A stretch of DNA of 39,375 nt from Chloroflexota bacterium (GCA_009841405.1 VXLV01000118.1:1-39375), one strand, 5' to 3'. Positions 1 through 9,160 are shown, numbered from the stretch's first letter. The notes: generated by a model from the letters alone, not told the origin. Numbers and translations are program-made.

Positions 1-20
1 GGGTTTGGGGGTGGGGGTGA
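1..20. repeat. Family C G-rich repeat, truncated by window edge
   Basis: The first 20 bases match the right half of the G-rich stretch at 8395-8425 (GGGTTTGGGGGTGGGGG). It lies just past the stop codon of the Gfo/Idh gene. Only the inner end of the element is visible. Confidence 0.5.
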
Positions 21-36
21 TCTGTGACCAAAACCT

Positions 37-1134
37 TCACGCATCCAGCACGCCATCCGCCAAGCCGGCCGGCAGTGCCGCCGGCTGATCGAGCGTGCTC
101 TCAATCGCGATGTGCCGGCCCTGTTCCGCCGATTCGTCCAGCGCTTGCATGATATCCAGGACATGGAAAGCCAGATCGCCGCTGGCGCGATGCGGGCGAC
201 CCGACTGAATCGCGTAGGCCATATCGGCCACGCCGGCGCCGCGCCCGATATTGGTCGAGTGCGTCAGCGGCACGTCCGCCCAGTCGCTCGTCCCGCCCGT
301 GAGCAGCCGCACGTCGCCGTCAAAACGATTGGGATCGGGCACGCTGAGCGAACCCGTTTCGCCGTGAATCTCAATCTCTGGCAGGTTGTTGCCCCAGACA
401 TCGAAACTCAAGATCACCGAGGCGATAGCGCCGCTCTCAAATTCGAGCGTGCCGGCCACATGCGTGTTGACCTCGACCGGCAGCCGCTGCCCCATCAGCG
501 CCTCGCTGGTGGCGACCCGCTCGGAGAAGGTCTGCCGCGCCGAGCAGGATACACGCGCCACCGGACCCATCAAATTGACGAGCGCGGTCAAATAATAGGG
601 ACCCATGTCAAAGTGCGGTCCGCCGCCCTTGAGGTAATAGAACCCGGCGTTGGGGTGCCAACGCTCGTGCCCGCGGCTCAGCCAAAAGGCCGTGGCCGCC
701 ACCGGCGACCCGATCGCGCCGTCATCGATGACTTTGCGCGCTGTCTGCCCGCCGCCGCCCAGGAAGGTATCCGGCGCGCAGCCGACTCTCAAGCCCGCCG
801 CCTTGGCCGCGCTGACGACCCGCGCGCCATCGTCTCGGTCGACCGCCAGGGGCTTCTCGCAGTAGGCGTGTTTGCCGGCTTCCAGGATTTGCAGCGACAC
901 GTCGGCATGGGCGAGCGGGATCGTCAAGTTGATGACGATGTCGATATCATCGCGGGCGAGCAAGTCGTCCACGCTGAGGGCGGCAAGTCCGTGCACGGCG
1001 GCGAAGGCACGGGCGCGCTCGGGCAAGAGATCAGCGCAGGCAGTGATCTCGATAACGTCAAGGGGCGCGCAGCCGCGAATATATGCCGGCGCGATATTGC
1101 CCGTTCCGATGATGCCGACCTTTAGTGTTCGCAT
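37..1134 (-). CDS. Gfo/Idh/MocA family NAD(P)-dependent oxidoreductase
   Basis: Cytoplasmic dehydrogenase that should oxidise or reduce a sugar, inositol or related polyol with NAD(P). The N-terminal Rossmann fold starts at residue 5 with VGIIGTGNIA (glycine motif near 10-15). The family EKP motif is at about 93-95. The C-terminal half has GGGPHFDMGPYYL near 170-183; the family pattern DxGxH appears here with Tyr at the usual His position, as in one recognisable subfamily. The ATG at 1134 is preferred over one eight codons upstream because AAGGA lies six bases before it and the Rossmann strand follows at once. It is 365 residues, normal for the family. The next gene upstream on this strand is a ThuA-like gene; ThuA with a Gfo/Idh protein is the thuAB pairing of disaccharide oxidation, so a keto-glycoside role is plausible. 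The substrate is unknown. Confidence 0.88.
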   Translation of the reverse strand: MRTLKVGIIGTGNIAPAYIRGCAPLDVIEITACADLLPERARAFAAVHGLAALSVDDLLARDDIDIVINLTIPLAHADVSLQILEAGKHAYCEKPLAVDRDDGARVVSAAKAAGLRVGCAPDTFLGGGGQTARKVIDDGAIGSPVAATAFWLSRGHERWHPNAGFYYLKGGGPHFDMGPYYLTALVNLMGPVARVSCSARQTFSERVATSEALMGQRLPVEVNTHVAGTLEFESGAIASVILSFDVWGNNLPEIEIHGETGSLSVPDPNRFDGDVRLLTGGTSDWADVPLTHSTNIGRGAGVADMAYAIQSGRPHRASGDLAFHVLDIMQALDESAEQGRHIAIESTLDQPAALPAGLADGVLDA

Positions 1135-1158
1135 GAGACATCCTTGATCTGTAAGCAT

Positions 1159-1183
1159 GGGCGACCCACCAGGTGGCCCCTAC
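1159..1183. repeat. Family B hairpin repeat
   Basis: Runs from GGGCGACC to GGCCCCTAC, with stem arms around a short loop. It is the first of two direct copies between the Gfo/Idh and ThuA-like genes; the second is at 1202-1226. Confidence 0.7.
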
Positions 1184-1201
1184 GATTCCGCTATGCGCTA
1201 C

Positions 1202-1226
1202 GGGCGACTCACCGAGTCGCCCCTAC
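1202..1226. repeat. Family B hairpin repeat
   Basis: GGGCGACTC-ACC-GAGTCGCCCCTAC: a near-perfect inverted repeat in the same orientation as 1159-1183. The inner stem (ACTC/GAGT) differs from the neighbouring copy but still pairs. Confidence 0.75.
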
Positions 1227-1266
1227 AAATTCGTAATGTGACAGCGGGCGAAATGAAGGACCGCGC

Positions 1267-1983
1267 TTAGGACATGAATTCCGGGATATTGCCGCGCACC
1301 ATCGGCGGGTTGGAGACGGGCTTGGCCCAGTTGATGCCGTTGGCGATCACCTGGTGGATGATCGGCATGTGATACATCGGATAGGTCTCGTGCCCGGGGC
1401 GGAAATAGAAAATCTTGCCCTGCCCGCGCTGATAGCAGCAGCCGCTGCGGAAGACCTCCCCGCCTTCAAACCAGCTGATGAAGACCAGCGTGTCCGGCGG
1501 CGGGATGTCAAAGTGCTCGCCGTACATCTCGGCTTCTTCAAGTTCGATGTATTCCGGCAGGCCAGCGCAGATCGGGTGCGAGGGATCGACCACCCAGATG
1601 CGCTCCTTTTCGTCGGCTTCGCGCCATTTCAACATGCAGCCGGTGCCCATCAAGCGCTGGAATATCTTGGACAAATGCCCGGAATGCAGCACGATCAAGC
1701 CCATGCCGTTGAGCACGCGCTCCTGCACGCGGTCGACGATTTCGTCGCTGACTTCGTGATGCGCCATGTGGCCCCACCAGGTCAGGACATCGGTATTGTC
1801 CAGCACGTCCTGGGTCAGGCCGTGCTCCGGCTCGTCCAGCGTAGCGGTGCGAATCTCAAAGCCGTACGGCGCCAGCCCCTTCGCCAGCGCGCCGTGGATG
1901 CCCTCGGGATAAACGGACGCCACGTGATCGTCGTGTTTTTCGTGTCGGTATTCGTGCCAAATGGTCACACGCAATGCGCTCAT
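1267..1983 (-). CDS. ThuA-like (trehalose-utilisation) domain protein
   Basis: ThuA-family protein with a class I glutamine-amidotransferase-like fold, 238 residues from the chosen start. Family signs are [13 protein letters not shown] near 65-77, [10 protein letters not shown] near 92-101, SHPICAGLP followed by an acidic [16 protein letters not shown] stretch near 135-165, and [11 protein letters not shown] near 205. The ATG at 1983 is chosen because GAGAGG lies just before it; the upstream in-frame ATG at 2013 lacks this. ThuA proteins are linked to disaccharide (trehalose, sucrose) use together with the Gfo/Idh dehydrogenase ThuB, and a Gfo/Idh gene lies 132 bp downstream on the same strand. 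The exact reaction is not settled for the family. No signal peptide is seen, so it should be cytoplasmic. Confidence 0.85.
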   Translation of the reverse strand: MSALRVTIWHEYRHEKHDDHVASVYPEGIHGALAKGLAPYGFEIRTATLDEPEHGLTQDVLDNTDVLTWWGHMAHHEVSDEIVDRVQERVLNGMGLIVLHSGHLSKIFQRLMGTGCMLKWREADEKERIWVVDPSHPICAGLPEYIELEEAEMYGEHFDIPPPDTLVFISWFEGGEVFRSGCCYQRGQGKIFYFRPGHETYPMYHMPIIHQVIANGINWAKPVSNPPMVRGNIPEFMS

Positions 1984-2130
1984 CAGGTTCCTCTCGCTCA
2001 AGCTCAATTGCAATAGCGTGGCATTATGCCCGGCATGCAGTGGATTTACAATTGATTGTTGCGGATCGTCTGGACGGGGATTTAGAATGCCTTGGGATCT
2101 ATCGGTTCCAGTCGCCTGCTTGACATTGTC

Positions 2131-2718
2131 TTAGGCGTTTTGATCCGGCTCAAATTTTACTTTGCTGTAAATGAAGGCAAGTGGGATTTCGTCGTTGAGG
2201 GAGGGAATTCGCAGGTATGAATCCAGCCCGGCGCAACGGCTGTATGTCCATTCGTCGCCCGAGCGCGTATAGGCTTCGACTAGGGGAGTGTCCTGTGAAA
2301 CTAGAAAATATGCCTCCAGAGACGGGATTTGCAGGTATTGGTCTAGCTTGCGCGTACGGTCGATCTTTTCTGTAGAGGGCGACGAGACTTCAAACAGAAA
2401 GGTGGGATTCTCCAAGAGACCTGACTTTGCGCCGCCATGAAAGACCGGCTCGCCTAGCACAACTGTTACATCAGGGTAGGTATAAGTTCCAATAGCGTCG
2501 GCCATGACCTGAATCCCTGCGTACACGTGGTCAATTCTGTCAATGAGGGCGAAGTAGAACCAACCGACAAGCGCGGATATGATGATTTCGTGCGACGAGC
2601 TTCCACCTGGCATGGGATATATCCTGTTGTCGATCAGTTCATGTCTGAATGGCTGCGCGCTTTCCCATTCCAGGAATTCTTCCGCGCTCATCAGGCGTTC
2701 CGCTACTTCTGTCACCAT
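2131..2718 (-). CDS. Uma2 family (DUF820) putative restriction endonuclease-like protein
   Basis: 195-residue protein of the Uma2/DUF820 family, a PD-(D/E)xK nuclease fold common in Chloroflexota and Cyanobacteria. Signs are HELIDNRIYPMPGGSSSHE near 26-44, YPDVTVVLGEP near 81-91 (Asp83 as likely metal ligand), FLFEVSSPSTEKIDRTRKLDQY near 107-128 (Glu110 and a downstream Lys), then a closing PSLEAYFLVSQ segment. A GGGAG stretch six bases before the ATG supports the start. The biological role of the family is unproven. These genes usually occur as isolated, often horizontally moved copies, and this one has no partner methylase nearby. Confidence 0.85.
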   Translation of the reverse strand: MVTEVAERLMSAEEFLEWESAQPFRHELIDNRIYPMPGGSSSHEIIISALVGWFYFALIDRIDHVYAGIQVMADAIGTYTYPDVTVVLGEPVFHGGAKSGLLENPTFLFEVSSPSTEKIDRTRKLDQYLQIPSLEAYFLVSQDTPLVEAYTRSGDEWTYSRCAGLDSYLRIPSLNDEIPLAFIYSKVKFEPDQNA

Positions 2719-2776
2719 CGTTCGCTCCCGCGGTCACAATCTTTCATCCCAAGCATAACACATGGGCGCAGCCGAG

Positions 2777-3679
2777 TTATGACTTGCCCGAAAGCCGCGC
2801 CTCAATCCCCGCCATCGCCTCCAGCGCTTTGATGATGCTGTGGTTGCCATCGCCGCCCATGCCCTGCGCTTGCAGCGTGCGATAGAGGTTGAAGCAGAGC
2901 GCGGTCGCGATCACCGGGATGCCCATCTCATCCGCCGCGCCCAGCACCAACCGCAGGTCCTTCTGCTGCAAATCTATCGAAAAGCCCGGTTCCCAGTAAT
3001 CGTTGATGACCTGCGGCCCCCGGTTCGCCAGCATCCAGCTGCCGGCCGCGCCGCCAGTTACAGCGCTCAGCATCTTGTCCAGGTCGACGCCGCCCGCCTG
3101 CGCGAAGAGCAGCGCCTCGCTCGCCGCCAGCATATTCACCACGCATAGAATCTGATTCGACAGTTTGACCGTCTGCCCGGCGCCACCCTCGCCCACATGC
3201 GTGATCGTAGTGCCCATCGCCTCGAAGCAGGGCGTCGCGCGCGCGACATCGTCCGCGTCCCCGCCGATCATGATGCTGAGCGTGCCATTGGCCGCGCCCT
3301 CGCTGCCGCCGCTGATGGGCGCGTCCAGCATCGCCACGCCCTTGGCGTTTAACTGCTCCGCCATCGCGACCGTATTGACCGGATTGATCGTGCTCATGTC
3401 GATGACAAGGTCGCCGGCCGAAGCGCCATGGATGACGCCGTCTTCGCCCAGGATCACCGCTTCCACATCGGGCGTGTCGCTGACGCAGATGATGGTGATG
3501 TCGCTGCTCTCGGCGACCGCGCGCGGCGAATCGGCCGCGTTCGCGCCGCGCTCGACGAAGGGGTCCATGCGGCTGGCGGTGCGGTTCCAGACGGTAAGGT
3601 CAAAGCCGGCTTTCATCAAGTTGTCGACCATGCCGCGCCCCATGATGCCCAGCCCGATAAATCCGATTTTCTCGCTCAT
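2777..3679 (-). CDS. 3-hydroxyisobutyrate dehydrogenase / tartronate-semialdehyde reductase family protein
   Basis: 300-residue NAD(P)-dependent beta-hydroxyacid dehydrogenase. Its N-terminal Rossmann domain carries GFIGLGIMG (6-14), DAPISGG (119-125) is the substrate-binding motif, and GQTVKLSNQ places the catalytic lysine at 172. The all-helical C-terminal half ends normally. These enzymes oxidise 3-hydroxyisobutyrate (valine breakdown) or reduce 2-hydroxy-3-oxopropionate (glyoxylate and sugar-acid metabolism); motifs alone do not decide. The neighbours are not a dedicated valine operon, though the next gene upstream on this strand is an amino-acid keto-acid oxidoreductase 340 bp away. GAGGAC lies ten bases before the start. 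Confidence 0.88.
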   Translation of the reverse strand: MSEKIGFIGLGIMGRGMVDNLMKAGFDLTVWNRTASRMDPFVERGANAADSPRAVAESSDITIICVSDTPDVEAVILGEDGVIHGASAGDLVIDMSTINPVNTVAMAEQLNAKGVAMLDAPISGGSEGAANGTLSIMIGGDADDVARATPCFEAMGTTITHVGEGGAGQTVKLSNQILCVVNMLAASEALLFAQAGGVDLDKMLSAVTGGAAGSWMLANRGPQVINDYWEPGFSIDLQQKDLRLVLGAADEMGIPVIATALCFNLYRTLQAQGMGGDGNHSIIKALEAMAGIEARLSGKS

Positions 3680-3811
3680 GTTTGGTTGTCCTCGTGGGTC
3701 TGATAGTTGGAATACGCGGGCAATGGTAACGCGAATGGCGGCTCGCTCACAGATTCTGTTTCTGACGTGAGTGGGAAATTTCGACCATATGAATTCTCCG
3801 ACAACTCATAA

Positions 3812-3900
<89 letters not shown>

Positions 3901-4019
3901 CCTTTATTGACTGCGCAGGCGTTTCCGCCGGCCAGTACAATGGAGCGAACCGCAGCGCGCAGCGGCGAGTTCTTTGTCGGCTTTGTGTCTTTGTGGTCGA
4001 ATTGCGCAATCGAGAGCCG

Positions 4020-7000
4020 CTACTCGAAACCTAACCCCCGCGCCGCCTCCCAAAACCGCTCCACATTCGCCAGCTTGACCTCGTCGTAGCCGCGGATCAT
4101 ATCCGGCAGCCGCGCCAGCTCCACCGCCCGCGCGTAATTCTCCGCGCTCAGGTCGTCCAGCGCGCCGAACACCAGCCGGCGGTATTGCGCGATTAGCTCG
4201 CGCTCAACGCGCCGCACCTTGTCATAACCGAAGGGATCGAAGGCCGTCCCGCGCAAGAAACGCAGCCCGCGCAGCACGCGGTATACGCCATCAAACCAGC
4301 GACCGACTTGCAACTTGCGCTTCAAGCCCAGCGCCTTGAGAAGCGGCGGCTGCAAGTGATAACTTACGCGCGCCCGCGCCCCGAATTGCGCGCTGATCGC
4401 GTCGCGCGCTTCCGGCTTCAGGCTCAGCCGAGCTACTTCGTATTCGTCCTTGTACGCCATCAGCTTGAAAAGGTAGCGGGCGACGGCTTCGCTCAAGTCG
4501 GTCTGGCCGGGGCAAGCCGCCTGCTCGGCCGCGTACACGCGCTGGAGATCGTCGACATAACGCCGCGCATAGGCTACGTTCTGGTAGGCGAAGAGTTCCG
4601 GCACGCGGATTTCGACCAGTCGCTTCAACTCGCCATCGGCCGGCAGCTCGTCAATCAGCGCTTGCGCCGCAGTCGAGCGCTCGCCGCGGCTCACGGTCGC
4701 CATCTCGCCGGCGCGTTTGAGGTCCAGACTCGACAGCCAGTCGCGGTCCGCGACAGCCAGCCGGCCCGCGCGGAACGCATGCTGATTGTCCTCGACCTTG
4801 ACGCCATTCAGTTCAATGGCGCGTTCGATGGCGTCCGCGGACATGGGCAGCAGGCCGGCTTGGTAGGCGGCGCCGACGACGATGAAATTCGCCATCATGT
4901 GGTCGCCAAACAGCGCCTCAGCCAAGCCCAGCGCGTCGAAAAAGACATTGTCGCCGGCTCGAGTCGCGCGGTTGATGATTTCGAGCAGGTGATCGGCTTC
5001 GGGATACTCGACCGTGGTATCGCGCACCATCGCCCCGGTCGGGACTTTGCTGGTGCTGACGATGGCGACGCTTCGCTGCGGGTCGGCGCGAACGAGATTC
5101 TTGGCAGCGGTCGCCGTCAGCGCGTCAAAAGCGAGAAAGGCGTCGGTCGCGGCGGCGCCGATCTTGGGCGCGAATTCGATTGGAGAAGCCGTTATCTTCA
5201 GATTGGAGACGACCGGACCGCCTTTCTGGCTCAGCCCGGTTTGGTCCAGCGAGCGGACGTGATAGCCGTCCAGGGCCGCGGCCGTGGCCAGCACCTGATT
5301 GGCGGTGACCACACCCGTCCCGCCGATGCCCATCATCAAGACATTCGCCGTGCCTCCGGCGATATGCTCCTGACGCTGGGGTTCGGCCAGCGTCCGCTCG
5401 ACGCGGAAGGCGGGCTTGGCTGACTGCCGCTGCGGCAATGCCGACGGGATGACGCTCATGAATGCCGGGCAGTTGCCCTCGAGGCAGGTGTAGTCTTTGT
5501 TGCAGGACGACTGGTGAATCTGCGTCTTGCGGCCGAACTCGGTCTCGACCGGCTGCACACTAAGGCAATTCGAGACCGCGCCGCAATCGCCGCAGCCCTC
5601 GCAGACGGCCTCGTTGATGACGATGCGCAGGGTAGGGTCCGCCGCCAGGCCGCGCCGCCGCTTGCGCCGCAAGTTGGCCGCGCACTCCTGGTCATAGATC
5701 AGGGCGGTCACCCCGGGAATCTCGCGCAGCAGCAGTTGCGCCTCTTCCATGCGCTCGCGTTCCCAGACTTCCGCCCCCGGCGCCCAGTTGGCGTCGGGCG
5801 CGAACTTGGCCGGGTCGTCCGAGACGACGATCGTCTTTGATACGCCCTCGGCGTAGAGCAGGTGCGTCATCTCCGGCACCGGCATCAAGCCATCAGCGGC
5901 CTGCCCGCCGGTCATGGCCACCGCCGAATTGTAAAGGATCTTGTAGGTCACGTTTGTGCCGGCCGCGACCGCCTGCCGCACGGAGAGCGAACCGCTATGG
6001 GCGAAGGTGCCGTCGCCGATATTCTGGAAGATATGGTCGATGTTCGTGAAAGCCTCCGCGCCAACCCAGTTGGCGCCTTCGCCGCCCATCTGCGTGACGC
6101 CGGCGGTCTTGCGGTCCATCATGATCGCCAGCGTGTGACAGCCGATGCCCGCCCCGGCCATTGAGCCCTCTGGCACTTTGGTCGAGCGGTTGTGCGGGCA
6201 GCCGGAGCAGAAATAGGGCGTGCGCGCCGCAATGGGAATCACGCCCGGATCGGGCTGGCGCTTGATGGCGCGCAGGCGGCGCTCCAGCCCGGGCGCGTCG
6301 ACTCGTCCCTGCAGGCGCCGCGCCAGCGCCAGCGCGATCTCGTCGGCGTCCAGCTCGTTGTCGGCTTTGACCAGTTTAACGCCCGTCTCGTCTTTCTTGC
6401 CCACGATCAGCGGCGTGTGCGCGCTGCCATAGAGCGCCTCTTTGCAAAGTGTCTCGATGAAAGCGCGCTTCTCTTCGATGACGAGTATTTCGTCCAGGCC
6501 GGCGGCGAATTCGTTTAAGATCTCGCGCTCAAGCGGGAAGATCATGCCCAGCTTGAGCAGGCGTATGCCTGCGCGCTTCAAGGCTTCGTCATCCAGGCCG
6601 ATGTCGCGCAGCGCCCCGCGCAAGTCATACCAGGTCTTGCCGGCGGCGATGATGCCCAGCCAGGCGTCTTCGGTCGGCACGGCAATCTCGTTGATGCGAT
6701 TGGCGCGCGCGAATGCCAGGGCCGCGTCCAGCCGCTCGTCGTGAATCTCCTTCTCCTGCTGCAAGCTGTAGGGCGAGAGCAGCGCGGTGTTCTGCGTGGG
6801 CCGCCAGGGCTGCCCGTTCAGCCGGAAATCCGGCTCGACGATCGTGACGCGCCCCGTGCCGACTTCGACGCTGCTGTATTCATCGGCGACATCGGTGACG
6901 ATTTTGACGCCCACCCACAAGCCGCTGAAACGCGACAAAGCGAAACCGAGCAAGCCCATATCGAGGATTTCCTGGGCGCTGCCCGGGTACAAGATGGGCA

Positions 7001-7538
7001 TCAAGGCGTCGTAGAGCGCGACTTCGGAATGCGAGGGGATAGTCGAGGATTTGCAGGAGGGGTCATCGCCGGCCAGCGCCAGCACGCCGCCATAGCGCCC
7101 AACGCCGGCCAGGTTGGCGTGCTTGAAGGCGTCGCCGCTGCGGTCGACGCCGGGTCCCTTGCCGTACCAGATGCCGCAGACGCCGTCGAACTTCGGGTCG
7201 GGCAGCAGATTTGCCGTCTGGCTGCCCATGATGGCGGTCGCGGCCAGGTCTTCGTTGACGGCCGGGATGAAGCGGATATCGTGCCGCTCTAGCAAATGCG
7301 GGATGCCTTCCAGCACAAAATCCAGCGCGCCAATCGGCGAACCGCGGTAGCCCGTGATCAAGCCGGCGGTGTGCAGCCCGCGCGCCATGTCCGCCCGCTG
7401 CTGGTCCAGCGGCAGGCGCGCCAAGGCTTGCAGGCCGCTCATGATTACCCGACCGTCTTCGGCGGTGTACCGGTCTTCCAGTGTGAAAGTCTGGATGTCG
7501 CGCGTGACGGCGGCGGCCGGCGCTTTCGTCTCTAGCAT
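4020..7538 (-). CDS. Indolepyruvate ferredoxin oxidoreductase, fused alpha-beta type
   Basis: Large TPP and iron-sulfur enzyme that oxidatively decarboxylates aryl-2-oxoacids (indolepyruvate, phenylpyruvate) to acyl-CoA and passes electrons to ferredoxin; the last step of aromatic amino-acid breakdown. About 1172 residues, the length of the one-chain bacterial form. From the chosen ATG: pyrimidine-binding domain with TGYRGSPIGALD near 62-73; TPP-binding domain from CSGCPHNRST (444) to GDGTFAHSG (508); ferredoxin-like segment with Cys at about 646, 649, 652 and 658 and a further cluster near 679-690; IorB-like gamma domain from GIGGTGVV (about 737). The start is uncertain: a longer frame runs to 7625, and neither candidate has a close ribosome-binding site (AAGGTGAGG lies about 26 bases before 7538). 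Family B hairpins lie upstream. Confidence 0.9.
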   Translation of the reverse strand: MLETKAPAAAVTRDIQTFTLEDRYTAEDGRVIMSGLQALARLPLDQQRADMARGLHTAGLITGYRGSPIGALDFVLEGIPHLLERHDIRFIPAVNEDLAATAIMGSQTANLLPDPKFDGVCGIWYGKGPGVDRSGDAFKHANLAGVGRYGGVLALAGDDPSCKSSTIPSHSEVALYDALMPILYPGSAQEILDMGLLGFALSRFSGLWVGVKIVTDVADEYSSVEVGTGRVTIVEPDFRLNGQPWRPTQNTALLSPYSLQQEKEIHDERLDAALAFARANRINEIAVPTEDAWLGIIAAGKTWYDLRGALRDIGLDDEALKRAGIRLLKLGMIFPLEREILNEFAAGLDEILVIEEKRAFIETLCKEALYGSAHTPLIVGKKDETGVKLVKADNELDADEIALALARRLQGRVDAPGLERRLRAIKRQPDPGVIPIAARTPYFCSGCPHNRSTKVPEGSMAGAGIGCHTLAIMMDRKTAGVTQMGGEGANWVGAEAFTNIDHIFQNIGDGTFAHSGSLSVRQAVAAGTNVTYKILYNSAVAMTGGQAADGLMPVPEMTHLLYAEGVSKTIVVSDDPAKFAPDANWAPGAEVWERERMEEAQLLLREIPGVTALIYDQECAANLRRKRRRGLAADPTLRIVINEAVCEGCGDCGAVSNCLSVQPVETEFGRKTQIHQSSCNKDYTCLEGNCPAFMSVIPSALPQRQSAKPAFRVERTLAEPQRQEHIAGGTANVLMMGIGGTGVVTANQVLATAAALDGYHVRSLDQTGLSQKGGPVVSNLKITASPIEFAPKIGAAATDAFLAFDALTATAAKNLVRADPQRSVAIVSTSKVPTGAMVRDTTVEYPEADHLLEIINRATRAGDNVFFDALGLAEALFGDHMMANFIVVGAAYQAGLLPMSADAIERAIELNGVKVEDNQHAFRAGRLAVADRDWLSSLDLKRAGEMATVSRGERSTAAQALIDELPADGELKRLVEIRVPELFAYQNVAYARRYVDDLQRVYAAEQAACPGQTDLSEAVARYLFKLMAYKDEYEVARLSLKPEARDAISAQFGARARVSYHLQPPLLKALGLKRKLQVGRWFDGVYRVLRGLRFLRGTAFDPFGYDKVRRVERELIAQYRRLVFGALDDLSAENYARAVELARLPDMIRGYDEVKLANVERFWEAARGLGFE

Positions 7539-7653
7539 AATCGGCCCGGTCTCTATAATTCCCTCACCTTCTTTATAACAGATTACGCCCGCGATAACAC
7601 CCGACGGCGATTGTGCCCGCCGCACAACTGCAAATTCACATTACACACTTTTC

Positions 7654-7680
7654 GTAGGGGCGACCTACCAGGTCGCCCGC
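7654..7680. repeat. Family B hairpin repeat, left partner
   Basis: GTAGGGGCGACCT-ACC-AGGTCGCCCGC: the arms pair through the ACCT/AGGT inner stem. It faces an inverted copy at 7799-7825. Between them lie degenerate half copies (GGCTCGCCCGC at about 7730 and 7770). The 310-bp gap 7539-7848 contains only these. Confidence 0.75.
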
Positions 7681-7798
7681 CAAGCAAAACGAAAACCACA
7701 CTAGGCGCGTTATGCCGGGGCGTGACATTGGCTCGCCCGCTCGTCACAACGCAAACGGCGGCGCCCCTCGGCTCGCCCGCGCTAACGACGTCCCGACA

Positions 7799-7825
7799 GC
7801 GGGCGACTTGATAAGTCGCCCCTAC
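7799..7825. repeat. Family B hairpin repeat, right partner
   Basis: GCGGGCGACTT-GAT-AAGTCGCCCCTAC, inverted relative to 7654-7680, so the pair brackets about 118 bp like the ends of a small miniature element. The inner stem ACTT/AAGT pairs perfectly. Confidence 0.75.
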
Positions 7826-7848
7826 GGTTGCGCGTCATATCGCTGGGT

Positions 7849-8355
7849 CTAGATCGCGGTCAGCCACGCGCTCGCGGCTAGGATCAAGCCGGCCAGCGCG
7901 GCGATCAGCCAGGTCAAGCGCCGTTCCCGCCCGCGCAGCCGATTCCACTCGCCGGCATCGCCCCGGCCCCGCTCCCGCAGCAGGCTGGCCCGCTCCAGCG
8001 CCGGCGCCACCGCCAGTTGCAGGAGCAAGCCGGCCGCCGCCATCACGATGAGCAGCGCGTGCTTGAAAAGGAGCGCCTGGCTCCAGCGATTGTTGAAGCT
8101 GAGCAATCCCTCGTAATTGGGGTCGGTCGACATTTGCAGGACGCCGGTGACAATGAGCGTCGCCAGCGCCAGATTGGCCAGGGGCGTGAAGCGCTTGCGC
8201 AGGCGGCGCAGCAACTGGTAGAGCGCCGGCTGTTCCGCCAGCGCGCGATTCAACTCGGGCACGACGAGGAAGGTCAGCAGCAGGATGCCGCCGATCCAAA
8301 TGACGGTGGCCCCGATATGCAAGAAGAGGCTGAACGCCCTCATAGACTCCGACAT
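7849..8355 (-). CDS. CopD-like four-helix membrane protein
   Basis: 168-residue integral membrane protein with four hydrophobic segments at roughly 6-28, 58-75, 92-117 and 146-167. The first helix carries LHIGATVIWIGG, which resembles the CopD/putative copper-export (and DUF2269-like) pattern of a His in helix 1 followed by a Trp-containing turn. A second His (FKHALLIVMA, near 97-106) is in the third helix, as in cytochrome-b561-like and CopD folds. An arginine-rich loop separates helices 3 and 4. It starts about 200 bases upstream of a gap filled with repeats. A role in copper handling or haem binding is an inference; no other copper genes are nearby. Confidence 0.65.
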   Translation of the reverse strand: MSESMRAFSLFLHIGATVIWIGGILLLTFLVVPELNRALAEQPALYQLLRRLRKRFTPLANLALATLIVTGVLQMSTDPNYEGLLSFNNRWSQALLFKHALLIVMAAAGLLLQLAVAPALERASLLRERGRGDAGEWNRLRGRERRLTWLIAALAGLILAASAWLTAI

Positions 8356-8374
8356 CTGGATTGCGCGTTCTGTC

Positions 8375-9160
8375 TTACATTTGCCCCCTCCCTCCTTGTG
8401 GGGGAGGGGGTTTGGGGGTGGGGGCAGACTGCTCGCGCAGCCAGGCTTCGTATTCCGCCTGCGCTTCGGCGTTCAGCGGATAGTACTTCTCCAGCGGCTC
8501 GCCCGCTTCCAGCTTCATGCGCGAGAAGACTTCCCAGGCCGCTTTCTCGGTCGCCTGCTGGGCGATATCGCCGGCCAGCGCGACAGGCACGACCACCGCG
8601 CCATCGTCATCGGCCACGATCACATCGCCGGGCACGACGAAAACGCCCGCGCAAGCGATCGGTACGTTGACCGCGTGCGGGAAGATATCCGTCTGCGTGT
8701 GGAAATTGGGCGTCACGCCGCGCAGCCACAAGCCGAGGCCAATCTGCCGCGCTTCGGGAAAATCGCGGATGCATCCGTCAATGACCACGCCCTCGCCGCC
8801 GCGCGCCTTGAAAGACGTCAGCATCATCTCGCCGAAGACACCGCTGGACAAGCTGCCGCGCGCGTCGACGACGACGACATCGCCCGGCTGGCAAGCGATG
8901 ATGGCTTTTCGATGCAGTTCGCGCTCGGGCGAGGCGGCGTATTCGTCACCCCAATGCACGTCTTCGCGCTTGGGCATGAATTGCAACGTGACCGCCTGGC
9001 CGGCGACGCTCGCGCCCGGGCTAAAGGTCGTCAGGCCGACCATGTGCGGGTTGCGGATGCCTTGCTTCGCCAGCGCCCCGGCTATGGTGGCCGCGCCGAT
9101 TTCGCGCAGGCGGTCTATCAAGTTCTGGTCAATGCGTTCGAATGTTGGGATATCGGTCAT
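8375..9160 (-). CDS. RraA family protein (HMG aldolase / demethylmenaquinone methyltransferase-like)
   Basis: 261-residue member of the RraA-like superfamily, which includes metal-dependent 4-hydroxy-4-methyl-2-oxoglutarate/oxaloacetate aldolases and the RNase E regulator RraA. Conserved signs are GDVVVVDARG near 93-102, FGEMM (109-113), GVVIDGCIRD (124-133, Arg132-Asp133 being the substrate and metal-binding pair) and VPGDVIVADDDGAVVVP near 176-192. A small-molecule lyase in oxoacid metabolism is more likely than RNA control. Oddly, the final residues (roughly APTPKPPPPQGGRGQM) are encoded by a family C G-rich repeat at 8384-8424, so the natural C-terminus probably lay near EAWLREQ. The nearest upstream gene is an unrelated small membrane protein. 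Confidence 0.85.
   Translation of the reverse strand: MTDIPTFERIDQNLIDRLREIGAATIAGALAKQGIRNPHMVGLTTFSPGASVAGQAVTLQFMPKREDVHWGDEYAASPERELHRKAIIACQPGDVVVVDARGSLSSGVFGEMMLTSFKARGGEGVVIDGCIRDFPEARQIGLGLWLRGVTPNFHTQTDIFPHAVNVPIACAGVFVVPGDVIVADDDGAVVVPVALAGDIAQQATEKAAWEVFSRMKLEAGEPLEKYYPLNAEAQAEYEAWLREQSAPTPKPPPPQGGRGQM
8384..8424. repeat. Family C G-rich repeat overlapping a gene end
   Basis: Inverted arrangement: CCCCCTCCCTCCTTGTGGGG followed by GAGGGGGTTTGGGGGTGGGGG. The right part matches bases 1-20. It lies inside the reading frame of the RraA-like gene and supplies its proline-rich tail. Confidence 0.6.
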
